This document shows, one piece after another, positions 23,466 through 32,998 of a stretch of 33,071 nt of DNA. A program made the position numbers and the translations under genes. Within the stretch, counting starts at the first letter, position 1. Each line of letters begins with the position of its first letter. Source of the stretch: GCA-002697625 sp002697625 (GTDB taxonomy: Bacteria > Bacteroidota > Bacteroidia > Flavobacteriales > BACL11); assembly GCA_964004625.1 (NCBI GenBank), contig CAXFOB010000012.1:1-33071 (forward strand). Reading direction: 5' to 3'. The notes beneath the pieces are model-generated. The model saw nothing but the letters and a program-made list of their open reading frames with translations, was not told the origin of the DNA and ran no database searches.

Positions 23466-24636
23466 TAAATTAGCAATAATAGAACTTGATTATCATGAAG
23501 AATGTTTAGACACTTTATGTAAATTATTATCTGAATCATCTATAAAAGTAGAAATTTACACAAAAAAATCTATTTACCAAGAAGTTAATAAAGATAAAAA
23601 ATACAATAACCTTACTTGGTATATACCAAAGAAAGGAGAAAGTATACGTAAATTTATTAAGAGGTCTGAATCTCCTCTTAACGAAAATCAAGTTATTCTC
23701 TTTAATACTTTGGCTTCTAATTTTTTCGTTTTTTCAAAACTTAATCTTAAACCTATTACTATTTTAAGAATTCATAATGCGAATAGCTATTTATCTCCTA
23801 TTAAAAATATAAAATTTATTTTTTCTTATTATAGTATATATAAAGACTCTTCACATATTTTTAGAGAAGCTTTTTTAAAATTAAATTGGTTATTTAGAAG
23901 AAAATGTATTCAGAAAATGGATTATTTAAATTTTCCAACACAAGAAATTGAAGATTATATTCTTTCAAAGAAAATGTTAAAACCTTATCGACACTGTAAT
24001 AGTATTCCATTATCAATTGTTGATGAGGAGATGAAAATAAAAAGAAGAAATACAAGTACATATAACATAACTGTAATTGGTACTATTGAGAAAAAAAGAA
24101 GAAACTACAGCCTCTTATATGAATCTATTAAAACTCTAATTACAAAAACCAATCAAAAAGTTAACATAACTTTTGCAGGAAAAGTTAAAGGTAAATATGG
24201 TAAAATGATTATTGAGAAGTTTTTAACCCTTAATAATATAAACCTTAATATCATTTATTTTAACAACAGAATTTCTCAATCAAGATTTGATCACATAATG
24301 TCAAAAACAGATTGTATAATTGCTCCTATAAATATACAGACAAGGTATACAATATATAAAGAGGAATATGGTAAAACGAAAGCTTCTGGAAATGTGTCTG
24401 ATATTACAAAATATAGAAAAAAGGGAATTGTACCATACGAATACCCATTGAGCAATAATGAGAAAAAATATATTAAACAATATAAGAACAAAGAGGATTT
24501 AGTTAATATCTTAATAGATGAAATAAATGAAAATAAAGGTATAAAGGCAGAAGACTATATATTCTTCTCCAAGGAAAATGTTTTAAGCTCTTTTGTTACA
24601 ACAATAAATTCATTAACCAAAAAAACTCATCAATAA
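23458..24636 (+). CDS. GT-B (GT4-like) glycosyltransferase
   Basis: A 392-residue protein built like a GT-B glycosyltransferase: an N-terminal Rossmann-like half (KLAIIELDYHEECLDTLCKLL, then VILFNTLASNFFVF), a linker at SIPLSIVDEEM, and a C-terminal half beginning NITVIGTIEKKRRNYSLLYESI with ITFAGKVKGKYG. The donor-binding region is divergent: CIIAPINIQ then EEYGKTKASGNVSDITKYRKKGIVPYEYP, instead of the usual E-x7-E block. The conserved K/R and SG residues there suggest a variant nucleotide-sugar site. It overlaps the second sulfotransferase by 8 bases and ends 10 bases from the convergent flippase gene. Donor and linkage cannot be told. Composition is very AT-rich, like the two preceding genes. 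Confidence 0.75.
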   Translation: MIDKLAIIELDYHEECLDTLCKLLSESSIKVEIYTKKSIYQEVNKDKKYNNLTWYIPKKGESIRKFIKRSESPLNENQVILFNTLASNFFVFSKLNLKPITILRIHNANSYLSPIKNIKFIFSYYSIYKDSSHIFREAFLKLNWLFRRKCIQKMDYLNFPTQEIEDYILSKKMLKPYRHCNSIPLSIVDEEMKIKRRNTSTYNITVIGTIEKKRRNYSLLYESIKTLITKTNQKVNITFAGKVKGKYGKMIIEKFLTLNNINLNIIYFNNRISQSRFDHIMSKTDCIIAPINIQTRYTIYKEEYGKTKASGNVSDITKYRKKGIVPYEYPLSNNEKKYIKQYKNKEDLVNILIDEINENKGIKAEDYIFFSKENVLSSFVTTINSLTKKTHQ

Positions 24637-24646
24637 TAATTTGTCG

Positions 24647-26134
24647 TCAACGTATAAGTTTAATTAATAGGTCTTTAATTATGGAATTTAGATCTTCTGA
24701 AATTCTAAGAATAAACATTATAGAGAAATAAATAATTGAAATTAATAATGATTTAACAATCATATTTGGAATATCTGAAAAAGTTAAATTTAAAAATATT
24801 AAAGAAAAATACACAAAAATAATAAGCAGAATAGCTTTTATTGTTCTGAATGAAAAAGGTTGAATTCCTACTTTAAAATAAACATAAAACATTTTAAAGG
24901 AATTAAATATAATAACAGATAATGCAGTTGCAAATGCAGCTCCATTAATACCAACAATACCATATACTGATAAAGGACTACTTTCAGGAATAAAGATATA
25001 ATTTGTAAAAATTGTAATTATCAAAAGGATGAAGTTTGAATATAAATCAAATCTGTAATGTTGAGAATTGATAATTATTTGTCCGTTTACACCTGTAGCA
25101 ACACTAAAAAGTTTTGACAAACCAATATATAAGACCACATACTTACCTCCTTGAAATTTTTCAGGAAGTAAGGCAAATCCTTCATCAATATTTAACCAAA
25201 TAAGAAGAAATATAAAACCACCTAATAACAACTGATTTAAAGATGATTTTTCATAAATATCTTTTATTTCAGAAACATTTTCTTCTTGCCAAGCTTTCGC
25301 TATTAAAGGAGCTGTTATAGAGCCAATAGCTCTTGAAGGAACCAAAATAACATTTCCGATAAAAAATGCTATTGTATAATATGCAACACTTTCTAGGTTC
25401 ATTAATTTTCCAATCATCATCATATCTACCTTACTAACCAATATAGCAGAAGCTCCTCCAGCAAGAACAAATAATCCGTACGAAATGATTTGTTTCCCAT
25501 CAATATCAGATAATATGAAAGTAAATTTAAATTTATATTTCTTAAAAATTGAGAAAAACAGTATCAGAATCATAAATAAATACAAGGATATATGAGAATA
25601 CAGAAAGGTAGTAAAATCAATATAGTCAAACCAATGTAAAATTAGAAGTAGAATATTAAACCCCTTCAAAAACACTTCCCGTAAAAATATTGGAATTGTA
25701 GCTTTTAATAATGATCTCGACAGAGAGGATAAAACCTCAAAAAAAGATAAAAATGTAACTAAAAAGAAAATTAAATGAAAGTTATTTCTAAGTAGTTCAT
25801 CAGCATTAAGAAAATTTAACAAATCATCTTTAAATAAGAAATAGAGTAATAAAACTAATAAAAAACCAATTATTGGAATCATAAATGATAATGAAATCAA
25901 CTGATTTTTATTTTCTACTTTAGGAAAAAATCTAATTAAAGTTTTTGGAGTACCTAAACTAGAAAAAGTTGATACTACAATAGCATAGGCGATTATTATT
26001 TGTAACAAACCTAAATGTTCTGGATGAGAATTAAAAGCATTAGGATACAAGATAACAGTAGATAAAGCACCAAACATTAAACCTACGTAAAAATAGATTG
26101 AATTTTTTAAACTCTGTTTTTTTACTATTCCCAT
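24647..26134 (-). CDS. Polysaccharide/oligosaccharide flippase (Wzx-like, MOP superfamily)
   Basis: A 495-residue polytopic protein with about 12-14 helices across its length. The N-terminus KKQSLKNSIYFYVGLMFGALSTVILYP and the TLIRFFPKVENK, VLAGGASAILVSKVDMMMIGKLM and YYTIAFFIGNVI blocks are typical of the polysaccharide-exporter branch of the MOP superfamily, which flips lipid-linked glycans from the cytoplasmic to the periplasmic face. Its ATG overlaps the stop of the upstream glycosyltransferase by one base (TAATG). As the only exporter-like gene in the window it could serve the sulfotransferase-bearing run that converges on it. A LPS/capsule precursor is the likely cargo, but the cargo is not shown by sequence. 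Confidence 0.88.
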   Translation of the reverse strand: MGIVKKQSLKNSIYFYVGLMFGALSTVILYPNAFNSHPEHLGLLQIIIAYAIVVSTFSSLGTPKTLIRFFPKVENKNQLISLSFMIPIIGFLLVLLLYFLFKDDLLNFLNADELLRNNFHLIFFLVTFLSFFEVLSSLSRSLLKATIPIFLREVFLKGFNILLLILHWFDYIDFTTFLYSHISLYLFMILILFFSIFKKYKFKFTFILSDIDGKQIISYGLFVLAGGASAILVSKVDMMMIGKLMNLESVAYYTIAFFIGNVILVPSRAIGSITAPLIAKAWQEENVSEIKDIYEKSSLNQLLLGGFIFLLIWLNIDEGFALLPEKFQGGKYVVLYIGLSKLFSVATGVNGQIIINSQHYRFDLYSNFILLIITIFTNYIFIPESSPLSVYGIVGINGAAFATALSVIIFNSFKMFYVYFKVGIQPFSFRTIKAILLIIFVYFSLIFLNLTFSDIPNMIVKSLLISIIYFSIMFILRISEDLNSIIKDLLIKLIR

Positions 26135-27408
26135 TAAATTTTATTTAACAAATCGGCAAGCTTCTTAGTCAAAACACTTCTTTTAAATTGAGATAATTCA
26201 TCTGAATTAATAATTTTTATATTATCTGTATATAACTGATATACAATGTTTTTTATATTTAATTTATTATAAGAAATGTATAATCCAGATTTAGTTTTTT
26301 CTAGCAAATTTTTAATATCACTTTCATCAGGACCAAAAGATAATATTGATCGTTTTGCAGCAAAATATTCGAAAATTTTACCTGGGTAATTTCCTTGCCC
26401 ACTCTTTGAGTTAAACAATAATAGAAGCAAAACTGATGACTGATAATACTGATAAAGAACTTCCTTATGAGACAAATAACCTAGATGTACAACCTTATTT
26501 TTTAGGTGAAAATTCTGAGTTATTGATTGTAGAACTTCCGTATCAATATTCCCTGAAAGTCTTATTTCTAATTTATCTTTAAATTCAGAATCCTCTTCAC
26601 AAATATCATTTAAAGCTTTCCATAGATTTTTTGGATTTCTTAAATGATTTAAAAGTCCAAAATGACCAATAATAAACTTATTATTCTTTTTATCTATCAC
26701 CTCAAAATCTTCTTCATCAAATCCATTTGTAATTAACTCTACATTACTAGAACCTAGTCGTTTAAAAGACTTAAGCCAAGTTTCACTTACGGTTAGTGTT
26801 ATATCCGCACTTTTAAGTACTTGTCTCTCTAATTCCTGATATTTATTTCTTGATTTTTGAGATAATTTAAAATCTTCTAACAAATCTAATTCCGACCAAG
26901 GGTCTCTAAAATCTGCAATCCATTTAAGATTTGGCAACCTCTTTTTTAACCCTAAAGCAATAAGATGCATGGAATGTGGTGGACCTGTAGACACAATATG
27001 TGTTATCTCATCTTCTTGTATTTTTTTACTTAAAAATTTTATTGATGGTTTTACCCAATACACTTTCGGATCAGGAATAAAAATATTTCCTCGTATCCAA
27101 TTCAAAATTTGATTTCTCGCAGAAGATTTGTCATGAATAATACCCGCATTCGAACTTTCTGACTTACCAAAAATCTTTTCTTTTAAAGAATAAGGCTCCC
27201 AAATTGAGGACTTACAAATCTCAACTTCAGGATGAATATCAGATAATAAATCCACATCCTTTACATCAAAAGAAGGGGAATCAGGAGTATAAATAATTGG
27301 TTTCCAACCATTTTCTGGTAAGTATTTCGAAAATTTTAACCACCTCTGAACACCCGAACCTCCAGCAGGAGGCCAATAATAAGTGATGATTAAAACTTTT
27401 TTCATCAT
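26134..27408 (-). CDS. Glycosyltransferase family 4 protein
   Basis: A 424-residue GT-B enzyme. The N-terminal half has KVLIITYYWPPAGGSGVQRWLKFSKYLPENGW (acceptor-side glycine-rich loop), VSTGPPHSMHLIALGLKKRLP and WIADFRDPWSE; the C-terminal half has FIIGHFGLLNHLRNPKNLW, VHLGYLSHKEVLYQYYQSSVLLLLL and the donor block GNYPGKIFEYFAAKRSILSFGP, with the conserved Lys and Glu of the family. Length is normal. An alternative ATG lies one codon inside (MMKK). It starts directly after the yfhO stop and ends in a TAATG overlap with the flippase gene. It probably transfers a sugar to a lipid-linked precursor at the inner membrane; the sugar is unknown. Confidence 0.9.
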   Translation of the reverse strand: MMKKVLIITYYWPPAGGSGVQRWLKFSKYLPENGWKPIIYTPDSPSFDVKDVDLLSDIHPEVEICKSSIWEPYSLKEKIFGKSESSNAGIIHDKSSARNQILNWIRGNIFIPDPKVYWVKPSIKFLSKKIQEDEITHIVSTGPPHSMHLIALGLKKRLPNLKWIADFRDPWSELDLLEDFKLSQKSRNKYQELERQVLKSADITLTVSETWLKSFKRLGSSNVELITNGFDEEDFEVIDKKNNKFIIGHFGLLNHLRNPKNLWKALNDICEEDSEFKDKLEIRLSGNIDTEVLQSITQNFHLKNKVVHLGYLSHKEVLYQYYQSSVLLLLLFNSKSGQGNYPGKIFEYFAAKRSILSFGPDESDIKNLLEKTKSGLYISYNKLNIKNIVYQLYTDNIKIINSDELSQFKRSVLTKKLADLLNKI

Positions 27409-29814
27409 TTATTTTAACTCTTTATAAGATACAAATCCTAAAAGCAATAAAAGTAAAATAGAACTTGTATAAGCAATACTCTCTCCTATGGAATAAGAAG
27501 ATGGATTAAACTTAAATTCTACTTTTTTTGTACCCTTAGGGATCATCATAGACCTTAAAACATAATTTGAACGGAAATAAGGAACTTCTTTTCCATCTAT
27601 ATACGCATTCCAACCTTTGTCATAATAAATCTCAGAAAACACAGCTAATTGGTCAGAGTTAATATTTGTCAGATTATAAGTAAGATGATTAGGCTTATAA
27701 GATACCATATCTAGTTTTATAGTAGAATATTCATCTTTTGTAAAAGAAGGTAGGGTATCAGCAAATCTTTTATCTACAATTACAGTAGTTGATGGATTAA
27801 AAGCATTTAAAGCATTTAGTTCCTCATTTGCATTGTCAACTATCTTTACGTCTGTAACAAACCAAGCATGTCCTAAAGGATTTATACCCATTAATTTTGA
27901 CTCTACCGCCTCTCCCTTTGAAGTAATAATCCAACCACAATTAAGCATTGAAAGTACTGAAGTATTATTTTGTGTTAAATGATTATCTATCAACTCTTGA
28001 TATCTTAAGAGTTTTGCAGCATGATACCCTCCTATTGAATTATGAAAATATGAAGTTCTGCTCTCGTTAAATGGATTATTATAATTAAATACTCTAGATT
28101 GATTTCTATTTTTATTTAAGATTTTCTTATCTGCAGAAGTTGGTCGGAATGTTACATTATTATCTTTTACAAAATGTGTTTCGTTTAAATATCTTTTATC
28201 TACCGACCATAAATCCGATAAAAGTAAAACCCCCAAGATAATTACTACATATTGTTTTTTGATTGCTCCCTTAATAAACATCCATAAAATAGATGACGCA
28301 AGTAAAATATAGATAAATGATCGCCAAGCATCTGATTTTAAAATAGACTCTCTATCTGAAGCTAATCTACTTGTAAAATCCATATTATCATTCAAATAAT
28401 CATTTGTAGAAAGAAAATCCAGAAAAATAGATGGAACAAGAGCAAACAACAAAGTAATTCCTCCAGTAATATAAAAAGCTAATTTTAATTTTTGTTCTTT
28501 CTCCTTATTTTCATCCTTATTTAGGAATTTATTTAATGCTAAAATTGCAAGTAAAGCAATTCCAAATTCTGCAATAATCATAACCATAGTAACCGCCCTA
28601 AATTTATTATAGGCTGGAACGTAATTAAAAAAGAATTCCGTGAGTCCCATAAAATTACTACCCCATCCTAGCATTATAGAAAGAATTGTAGTAAGTAAAA
28701 TCCAAATTCTGAAAGAAGAATTTACATACACTACCCCTAAGACAAACAACAACATCACAATAGATCCAACATAAGTTGGAGATGTTCCTGGTTGATCTCC
28801 CCAATAAGTCATGGTTTGTTGTTGTAATTTTTGCTGTTTCTTCTGGTTTCTTACAGTCCTCAAATATTTATAAGTTTCCGAATCTCTATTTAGATTTCCT
28901 TCTGAATCATTTAAAACACTTTTACCGGTAGACCCTCCCATAAAATTTGGAATTAAGAAAGTCATGGTTTCTGCTTTTCCATAACTCCACATAGTAGCAT
29001 ATTCCAAACCTAAACCATCATTTTTTTCTTTTCCATCTTCTTGAACAAGTTCTGATTTTCCTCTTTGAGTTTCAGATGCGTACTCCATAGTGGTTGCTAA
29101 AGTTGTGCAATTGGTAGCTCCACCTAAAAGTGCTGCAACAAATAAGATTCCAACTTTTTTAAAAAAATTTGGAAGAGTTTTATCTTGAAATTCTTTTATA
29201 AACTGAATAATACCAATAAAAAATAAGATTATTATAGTATAATAAGTAATCTGATAATGATTAGAAAATAATTGAAGAGCAACAAACAAGGACGTAAAAA
29301 CCGCTCCTAATAGCCAATTCTTTTCTCTAAAGGTATATAATACTGATGCAACAACAAGAGGAAGATATGCAATCGCATGTGCTTTGGTCATATGTCCTGC
29401 TTGGATTATAATTATAAAATACGAAGAAAAAGCAAAAGCAATAGATCCTACTATAGCTAGTCGATAATCAATTTTTAAGGAACATAACAAAATGTAAAAC
29501 CCTATCAAATACAGAAACAACTTATCCATTGGCCGTGGCAAACCTAACTTCAATATTTTATCTACATACTTAATTAGATTTCCATTAGACCTAGCGGAGA
29601 TTTGATACGCAGGCATTCCAGAGAACATTCTTTTAGTCCATAAAGCTTCTTCACCGGTATCAGCCCTATAGTCTCTAACTTCTTTACTCATCCCTTTCCA
29701 GGTATCAACATCATGAGCAGATAAAATTTTTCCTTCAAAAATAGGAGAGAAATAAATAGCAGATATTGCAATAAATATTCCTATTGCAATACCATGTGGG
29801 ATAAATTTTTTCAT
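27409..29814 (-). CDS. yfhO: YfhO-family multi-pass membrane protein (GT-C-like)
   Basis: An 801-residue protein with an N-terminal helix, a periplasmic loop with the Bacteroidota YfhO signature (SAHDVDTWKGMSKEVRDYRADTGEEALWTKRMFSGMPAYQIS, about 32-72), then about ten more helices, a soluble domain (about 540-770) and a last helix. The segment near the end, YYDKGWNAYIDGKEVPYFRSNYVLRSMMIPKGTKKVEFKF, is diagnostic. In Bacillus, YfhO glycosylates lipoteichoic acid using a polyprenyl-sugar donor; that role cannot be transferred directly here, but a GT-C transferase acting at the periplasmic face fits its place beside a GT4 and a flippase. It lies 15 bases after the DUF4834 gene and abuts the GT4 gene. 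Confidence 0.9.
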   Translation of the reverse strand: MKKFIPHGIAIGIFIAISAIYFSPIFEGKILSAHDVDTWKGMSKEVRDYRADTGEEALWTKRMFSGMPAYQISARSNGNLIKYVDKILKLGLPRPMDKLFLYLIGFYILLCSLKIDYRLAIVGSIAFAFSSYFIIIIQAGHMTKAHAIAYLPLVVASVLYTFREKNWLLGAVFTSLFVALQLFSNHYQITYYTIIILFFIGIIQFIKEFQDKTLPNFFKKVGILFVAALLGGATNCTTLATTMEYASETQRGKSELVQEDGKEKNDGLGLEYATMWSYGKAETMTFLIPNFMGGSTGKSVLNDSEGNLNRDSETYKYLRTVRNQKKQQKLQQQTMTYWGDQPGTSPTYVGSIVMLLFVLGVVYVNSSFRIWILLTTILSIMLGWGSNFMGLTEFFFNYVPAYNKFRAVTMVMIIAEFGIALLAILALNKFLNKDENKEKEQKLKLAFYITGGITLLFALVPSIFLDFLSTNDYLNDNMDFTSRLASDRESILKSDAWRSFIYILLASSILWMFIKGAIKKQYVVIILGVLLLSDLWSVDKRYLNETHFVKDNNVTFRPTSADKKILNKNRNQSRVFNYNNPFNESRTSYFHNSIGGYHAAKLLRYQELIDNHLTQNNTSVLSMLNCGWIITSKGEAVESKLMGINPLGHAWFVTDVKIVDNANEELNALNAFNPSTTVIVDKRFADTLPSFTKDEYSTIKLDMVSYKPNHLTYNLTNINSDQLAVFSEIYYDKGWNAYIDGKEVPYFRSNYVLRSMMIPKGTKKVEFKFNPSSYSIGESIAYTSSILLLLLLGFVSYKELK

Positions 29815-29829
29815 AATAAACTATTTTAA

Positions 29830-30090
29830 TTATTCGTCAACCTCCTCAAAATCAACATATTCTCCCATGTCACTCGTGTCGGTTTTTGATTTATTTGGTT
29901 TAGTTTTGATAGAAACATTCCCTTCCTTTTCTGCGGGATTTTGCTGTTGATGAAACCTCTCATTGAATTGTGATTGTTTTTTCATAACATATCGCTTTAC
30001 CAAAACGGGAAAAAGAAATCTACCTAACAACTTCAGAATATAGGATATCAGGAAAAACCAAAATAAAAATCTAATTAATCCTACTATCAT
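29830..30090 (-). CDS. DUF4834 family protein
   Basis: A small protein of 86 residues. The N-terminal third is a hydrophobic, amphipathic segment (GLIRFLFWFFLISYILKLLGRFLFP, about 4-28), followed by a basic MKKQSQFNERF stretch and a disordered Lys/Ser/Thr region, and ends with YVDFEEVDE. This pattern (membrane anchor, linker, acidic YVDxEE tail) is that of DUF4834, a Bacteroidota family of unknown function often found next to housekeeping and membrane genes. Its ATG is one base after the carB stop, so it is co-transcribed with carB and yfhO. Confidence 0.82.
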   Translation of the reverse strand: MIVGLIRFLFWFFLISYILKLLGRFLFPVLVKRYVMKKQSQFNERFHQQQNPAEKEGNVSIKTKPNKSKTDTSDMGEYVDFEEVDE

Positions 30091-30091
30091 A

Positions 30092-32941
30092 TTATCGACT
30101 TAAATATAAGTTTCTTTCAGAATAAACCTTAGTAAAATAATCATCATCTAAGTCATCAATAAAATAAATTGATTCTCCAGTAGATTTCATTTCAGGACCT
30201 AACTCTTTATTTACATTAGGGAATTTGTTAAAAGAAAATACAGGAACTTTAATTGCATACCCTTGTTTTTTCGGGTTAAAGTCAAAATCAGTAACTTTTT
30301 TATCCCCTAACATTACTTTTGCTGCATAATTCACATAAGGCTCGTCATATGCCTTAGCAATAAATGGAACAGTTCTAGAAGCTCTTGGGTTCGCTTCAAT
30401 AACATACACCACCTCATCTTTAATAGCGAACTGAATATTAATCAATCCTACGGTATGTAGAGCAACTGCAATTTTATTTGTTATATCAATCATTTGTTGA
30501 CGAATATTATCTGATAAATCAAAGGTAGGAAGTACTGCATAAGAGTCTCCTGAATGAATACCACAAGGCTCAATATGTTCCATAATTCCAATAATATAAA
30601 CGTTTTCTCCATCACATATTGCATCTGCCTCCGCTTCTATTGCTTTGTCTAGATAATGATCTAGTAAAACTTTATTTCCAGGCATATCTTTAAGAAGATT
30701 TACAATATGATGTTCTAATTCTTCTTCATTTATAACAATTTTCATTCCCTGTCCACCTAAAACATAAGAGGGTCGAACTAAAATTGGGAAACTTAAATCT
30801 TTAGAAATTGCAATTGCTTCTTCAGCAGTTTCCGCAACAGCAAATTTCGGATATGGAATATTATGTTTCTTCAATAACTCAGAGAAACTACCTCTATCTT
30901 CAGCAACATCTAACGCTTTGTAAGAAGTTCCCATAATTTTAATTCCGTATCTTTCTAATTTTTCCGCTAATTTAAGAGCAGTCTGACCTCCAAGCTGAAC
31001 AATTACTCCTTCTGGATTTTCGTGTTGAATAATGTCATAGATATGTTCCCAGAAAACCGGCTCAAAATACAGCTTGTCTGCAGTATCAAAATCTGTTGAA
31101 ACCGTCTCTGGGTTACAATTTATCATAATAGTTTCATAACCACATTCTTTTGACGCTAACACGCCATGAACACACGAATAATCAAACTCAATACCTTGTC
31201 CAATTCTGTTAGGGCCAGATCCTAAAACGATAATCTTCTTTTTGTCTGAAGACCTACTTTCATTCTCTGTAAACACCTCTCCTTGAGGAGACTCTTGAGA
31301 CATCTCGAATGTTGAATAATAATATGGTGTTTTAGCCACAAATTCCGCAGCACATGTATCTACTAACTTATATACTCTTTTTATTCCTAAATCATTTCTC
31401 TTACTATATATCTCACTCTCCAAACAATTAACTAGATGAGCAATTTGCCTATCTGCAAAACCTTTCATTTTTGCCTCTAATAATAAATCTTTTGGTAGTG
31501 TATCAACAGTATATTTTTCAATCTCTTTCTCAAACACTACAATTTCTTCCATTTGGTGCAAGAACCAATAATCAATCTTTGTTATTTGATGAATCTTTTT
31601 GGTTGGAATACCAATCCTCATCGCATCATAAATTCGAAAAACCCTGTCACTACTAGCATTTTTAAGTTTTTCTAAGATTACATCCTGATCAGTAACCCCT
31701 TTCCCATCTGCGCCTAATCCATTTCTTCTGATTTCGAGAGATTGACATGCTTTTTGTAGTGCTTCTTGAAAAGATCTACCGATAGACATTACCTCTCCAA
31801 CAGATTTCATTTGAAGTCCTAAAGTGGTATCCGATCCTTTAAATTTATCAAAATTCCACCTTGGGAATTTAACAACAACATAATCTAAAGTAGGCTCAAA
31901 ACAAGCAGAAGTTGTTTTTGTGATTTGGTTATTTAACTCATCAAGAGTATATCCAATAGCTAATTTACTTGCAATCTTAGCTATTGGGTATCCTGTAGCT
32001 TTTGATGCTAAAGCGGATGAACGAGATACTCTAGGGTTAATCTCAATTGCTATAATATCTTCCTTTTCGTCCGGACTTACAGCAAACTGAACATTACATC
32101 CTCCAGCAAAATCTCCTATAGAACGCATCATCTTAATAGCCATATCCCTCATTCTCTGATAGCAGGTATCTGAAAGTGTCATGGAAGGAGCTACAGTTAT
32201 AGAATCGCCTGTATGGATTCCCATTGGATCAAAATTCTCAATAGAACAGATAATAATAACATTATCATTATCATCTCTTAAAAGTTCTAATTCATATTCC
32301 TTCCAACCTAAAACTGCTTTATCAATTAAAACTTCATGAATTGGTGAAGCGTGCAACCCTTTTGATAATAAATCTTCAAAATCTTCTTTGTTATGTACAA
32401 AAGAAGCTCCCGAACCTCCTAAAGTAAATGAAGGACGAATCACTAAAGGAAATCCTAACTCTTGAGCAATTTCTTTACCTTCTAAAAAAGAAGTAGCAAT
32501 GCTAGCAGGAGCAACAGGAATATCAATTTCTCCCATTAATTTTCTGAACCGCTCTCTATCTTCTGTAATATGAATCGCGTCAATATCTACACCAATAATT
32601 TCTACTCCGTATTTTTTCCAAACTCCCTTTTCATCTGCCTCAATACAAAGATTCAATGCTGTTTGCCCTCCCATAGTAGGTAAAACAGCATCTATTTGTA
32701 TTTCCTCTAAAATCTCTATAAGTGAATTTACCTCCAATGGTTTTAGATACACATTATCAGCAACAACTTTATCGGTCATAATTGTTGCTGGATTAGAGTT
32801 TATTAAGGATACCTCAATCCCCTCTTCTCTTAACGATCTTGCAGCTTGAGAACCTGAATAATCGAACTCACATGCTTGACCAATTACAATTGGTCCACTA
32901 CCTATAATTAGTATCGATTTTATTTCTTTATTTTTTGGCAT
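30092..32941 (-). CDS. carB: Carbamoyl-phosphate synthase large subunit, lacking the MGS allosteric domain
   Basis: A 949-residue protein that makes carbamoyl phosphate for pyrimidines and arginine. It has two homologous ATP-grasp halves: IIGSGPIVIGQACEFDYSGSQA (about 11-32) opens the first and VLGSGPNRIGQGIEFDYSCVHG (about 573-594) the second. The first has GGCNVQFAV and EINPRVSRSSALASKATGYPIA; the second has INIQFAIKDEVVYVIEANPRASRTVPF. Both HTGDSITVAPS and HSGDSYAVLP loops are present. E. coli CarB has about 1073 residues, the last ~137 being the methylglyoxal-synthase-like regulatory domain; here the protein ends soon after GPEMKSTGESIYFI, so that domain is absent. Other flavobacterial CarB proteins are, to my recollection, similar in length. 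carA is not adjacent. It heads a minus-strand run with DUF4834, yfhO, GT4 and flippase. Confidence 0.96.
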   Translation of the reverse strand: MPKNKEIKSILIIGSGPIVIGQACEFDYSGSQAARSLREEGIEVSLINSNPATIMTDKVVADNVYLKPLEVNSLIEILEEIQIDAVLPTMGGQTALNLCIEADEKGVWKKYGVEIIGVDIDAIHITEDRERFRKLMGEIDIPVAPASIATSFLEGKEIAQELGFPLVIRPSFTLGGSGASFVHNKEDFEDLLSKGLHASPIHEVLIDKAVLGWKEYELELLRDDNDNVIIICSIENFDPMGIHTGDSITVAPSMTLSDTCYQRMRDMAIKMMRSIGDFAGGCNVQFAVSPDEKEDIIAIEINPRVSRSSALASKATGYPIAKIASKLAIGYTLDELNNQITKTTSACFEPTLDYVVVKFPRWNFDKFKGSDTTLGLQMKSVGEVMSIGRSFQEALQKACQSLEIRRNGLGADGKGVTDQDVILEKLKNASSDRVFRIYDAMRIGIPTKKIHQITKIDYWFLHQMEEIVVFEKEIEKYTVDTLPKDLLLEAKMKGFADRQIAHLVNCLESEIYSKRNDLGIKRVYKLVDTCAAEFVAKTPYYYSTFEMSQESPQGEVFTENESRSSDKKKIIVLGSGPNRIGQGIEFDYSCVHGVLASKECGYETIMINCNPETVSTDFDTADKLYFEPVFWEHIYDIIQHENPEGVIVQLGGQTALKLAEKLERYGIKIMGTSYKALDVAEDRGSFSELLKKHNIPYPKFAVAETAEEAIAISKDLSFPILVRPSYVLGGQGMKIVINEEELEHHIVNLLKDMPGNKVLLDHYLDKAIEAEADAICDGENVYIIGIMEHIEPCGIHSGDSYAVLPTFDLSDNIRQQMIDITNKIAVALHTVGLINIQFAIKDEVVYVIEANPRASRTVPFIAKAYDEPYVNYAAKVMLGDKKVTDFDFNPKKQGYAIKVPVFSFNKFPNVNKELGPEMKSTGESIYFIDDLDDDYFTKVYSERNLYLSR

Positions 32942-32963
32942 AGTTTTTTATATAAATGTAGTG

Positions 32964-32998
32964 CGAATTTACATGATTTGACGTACTAGTACAAAAAA
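32964..32998 (-). promoter_or_regulatory. Possible carB promoter
   Basis: On the minus strand TTTTTTG (plus 32992-32998) lies 20 bases upstream of TAAATTCG (plus 32964-32971), close to the Bacteroidota -33 TTTG and -7 TAnnTTTG layout with one mismatch in the -7 box. The leader would be about 20 bases. Another one-mismatch box, TACATTTA, lies nearer the start. The rest of the 130-base region to the window end shows no gene or clear structure. Confidence 0.4.

Noticed and set aside
32983..32992. Perfect 10-base palindrome GTACTAGTAC between the carB promoter boxes, as an operator
   Set aside because: It does not extend past ten bases, and a palindrome of that size is expected about once per kilobase by chance.
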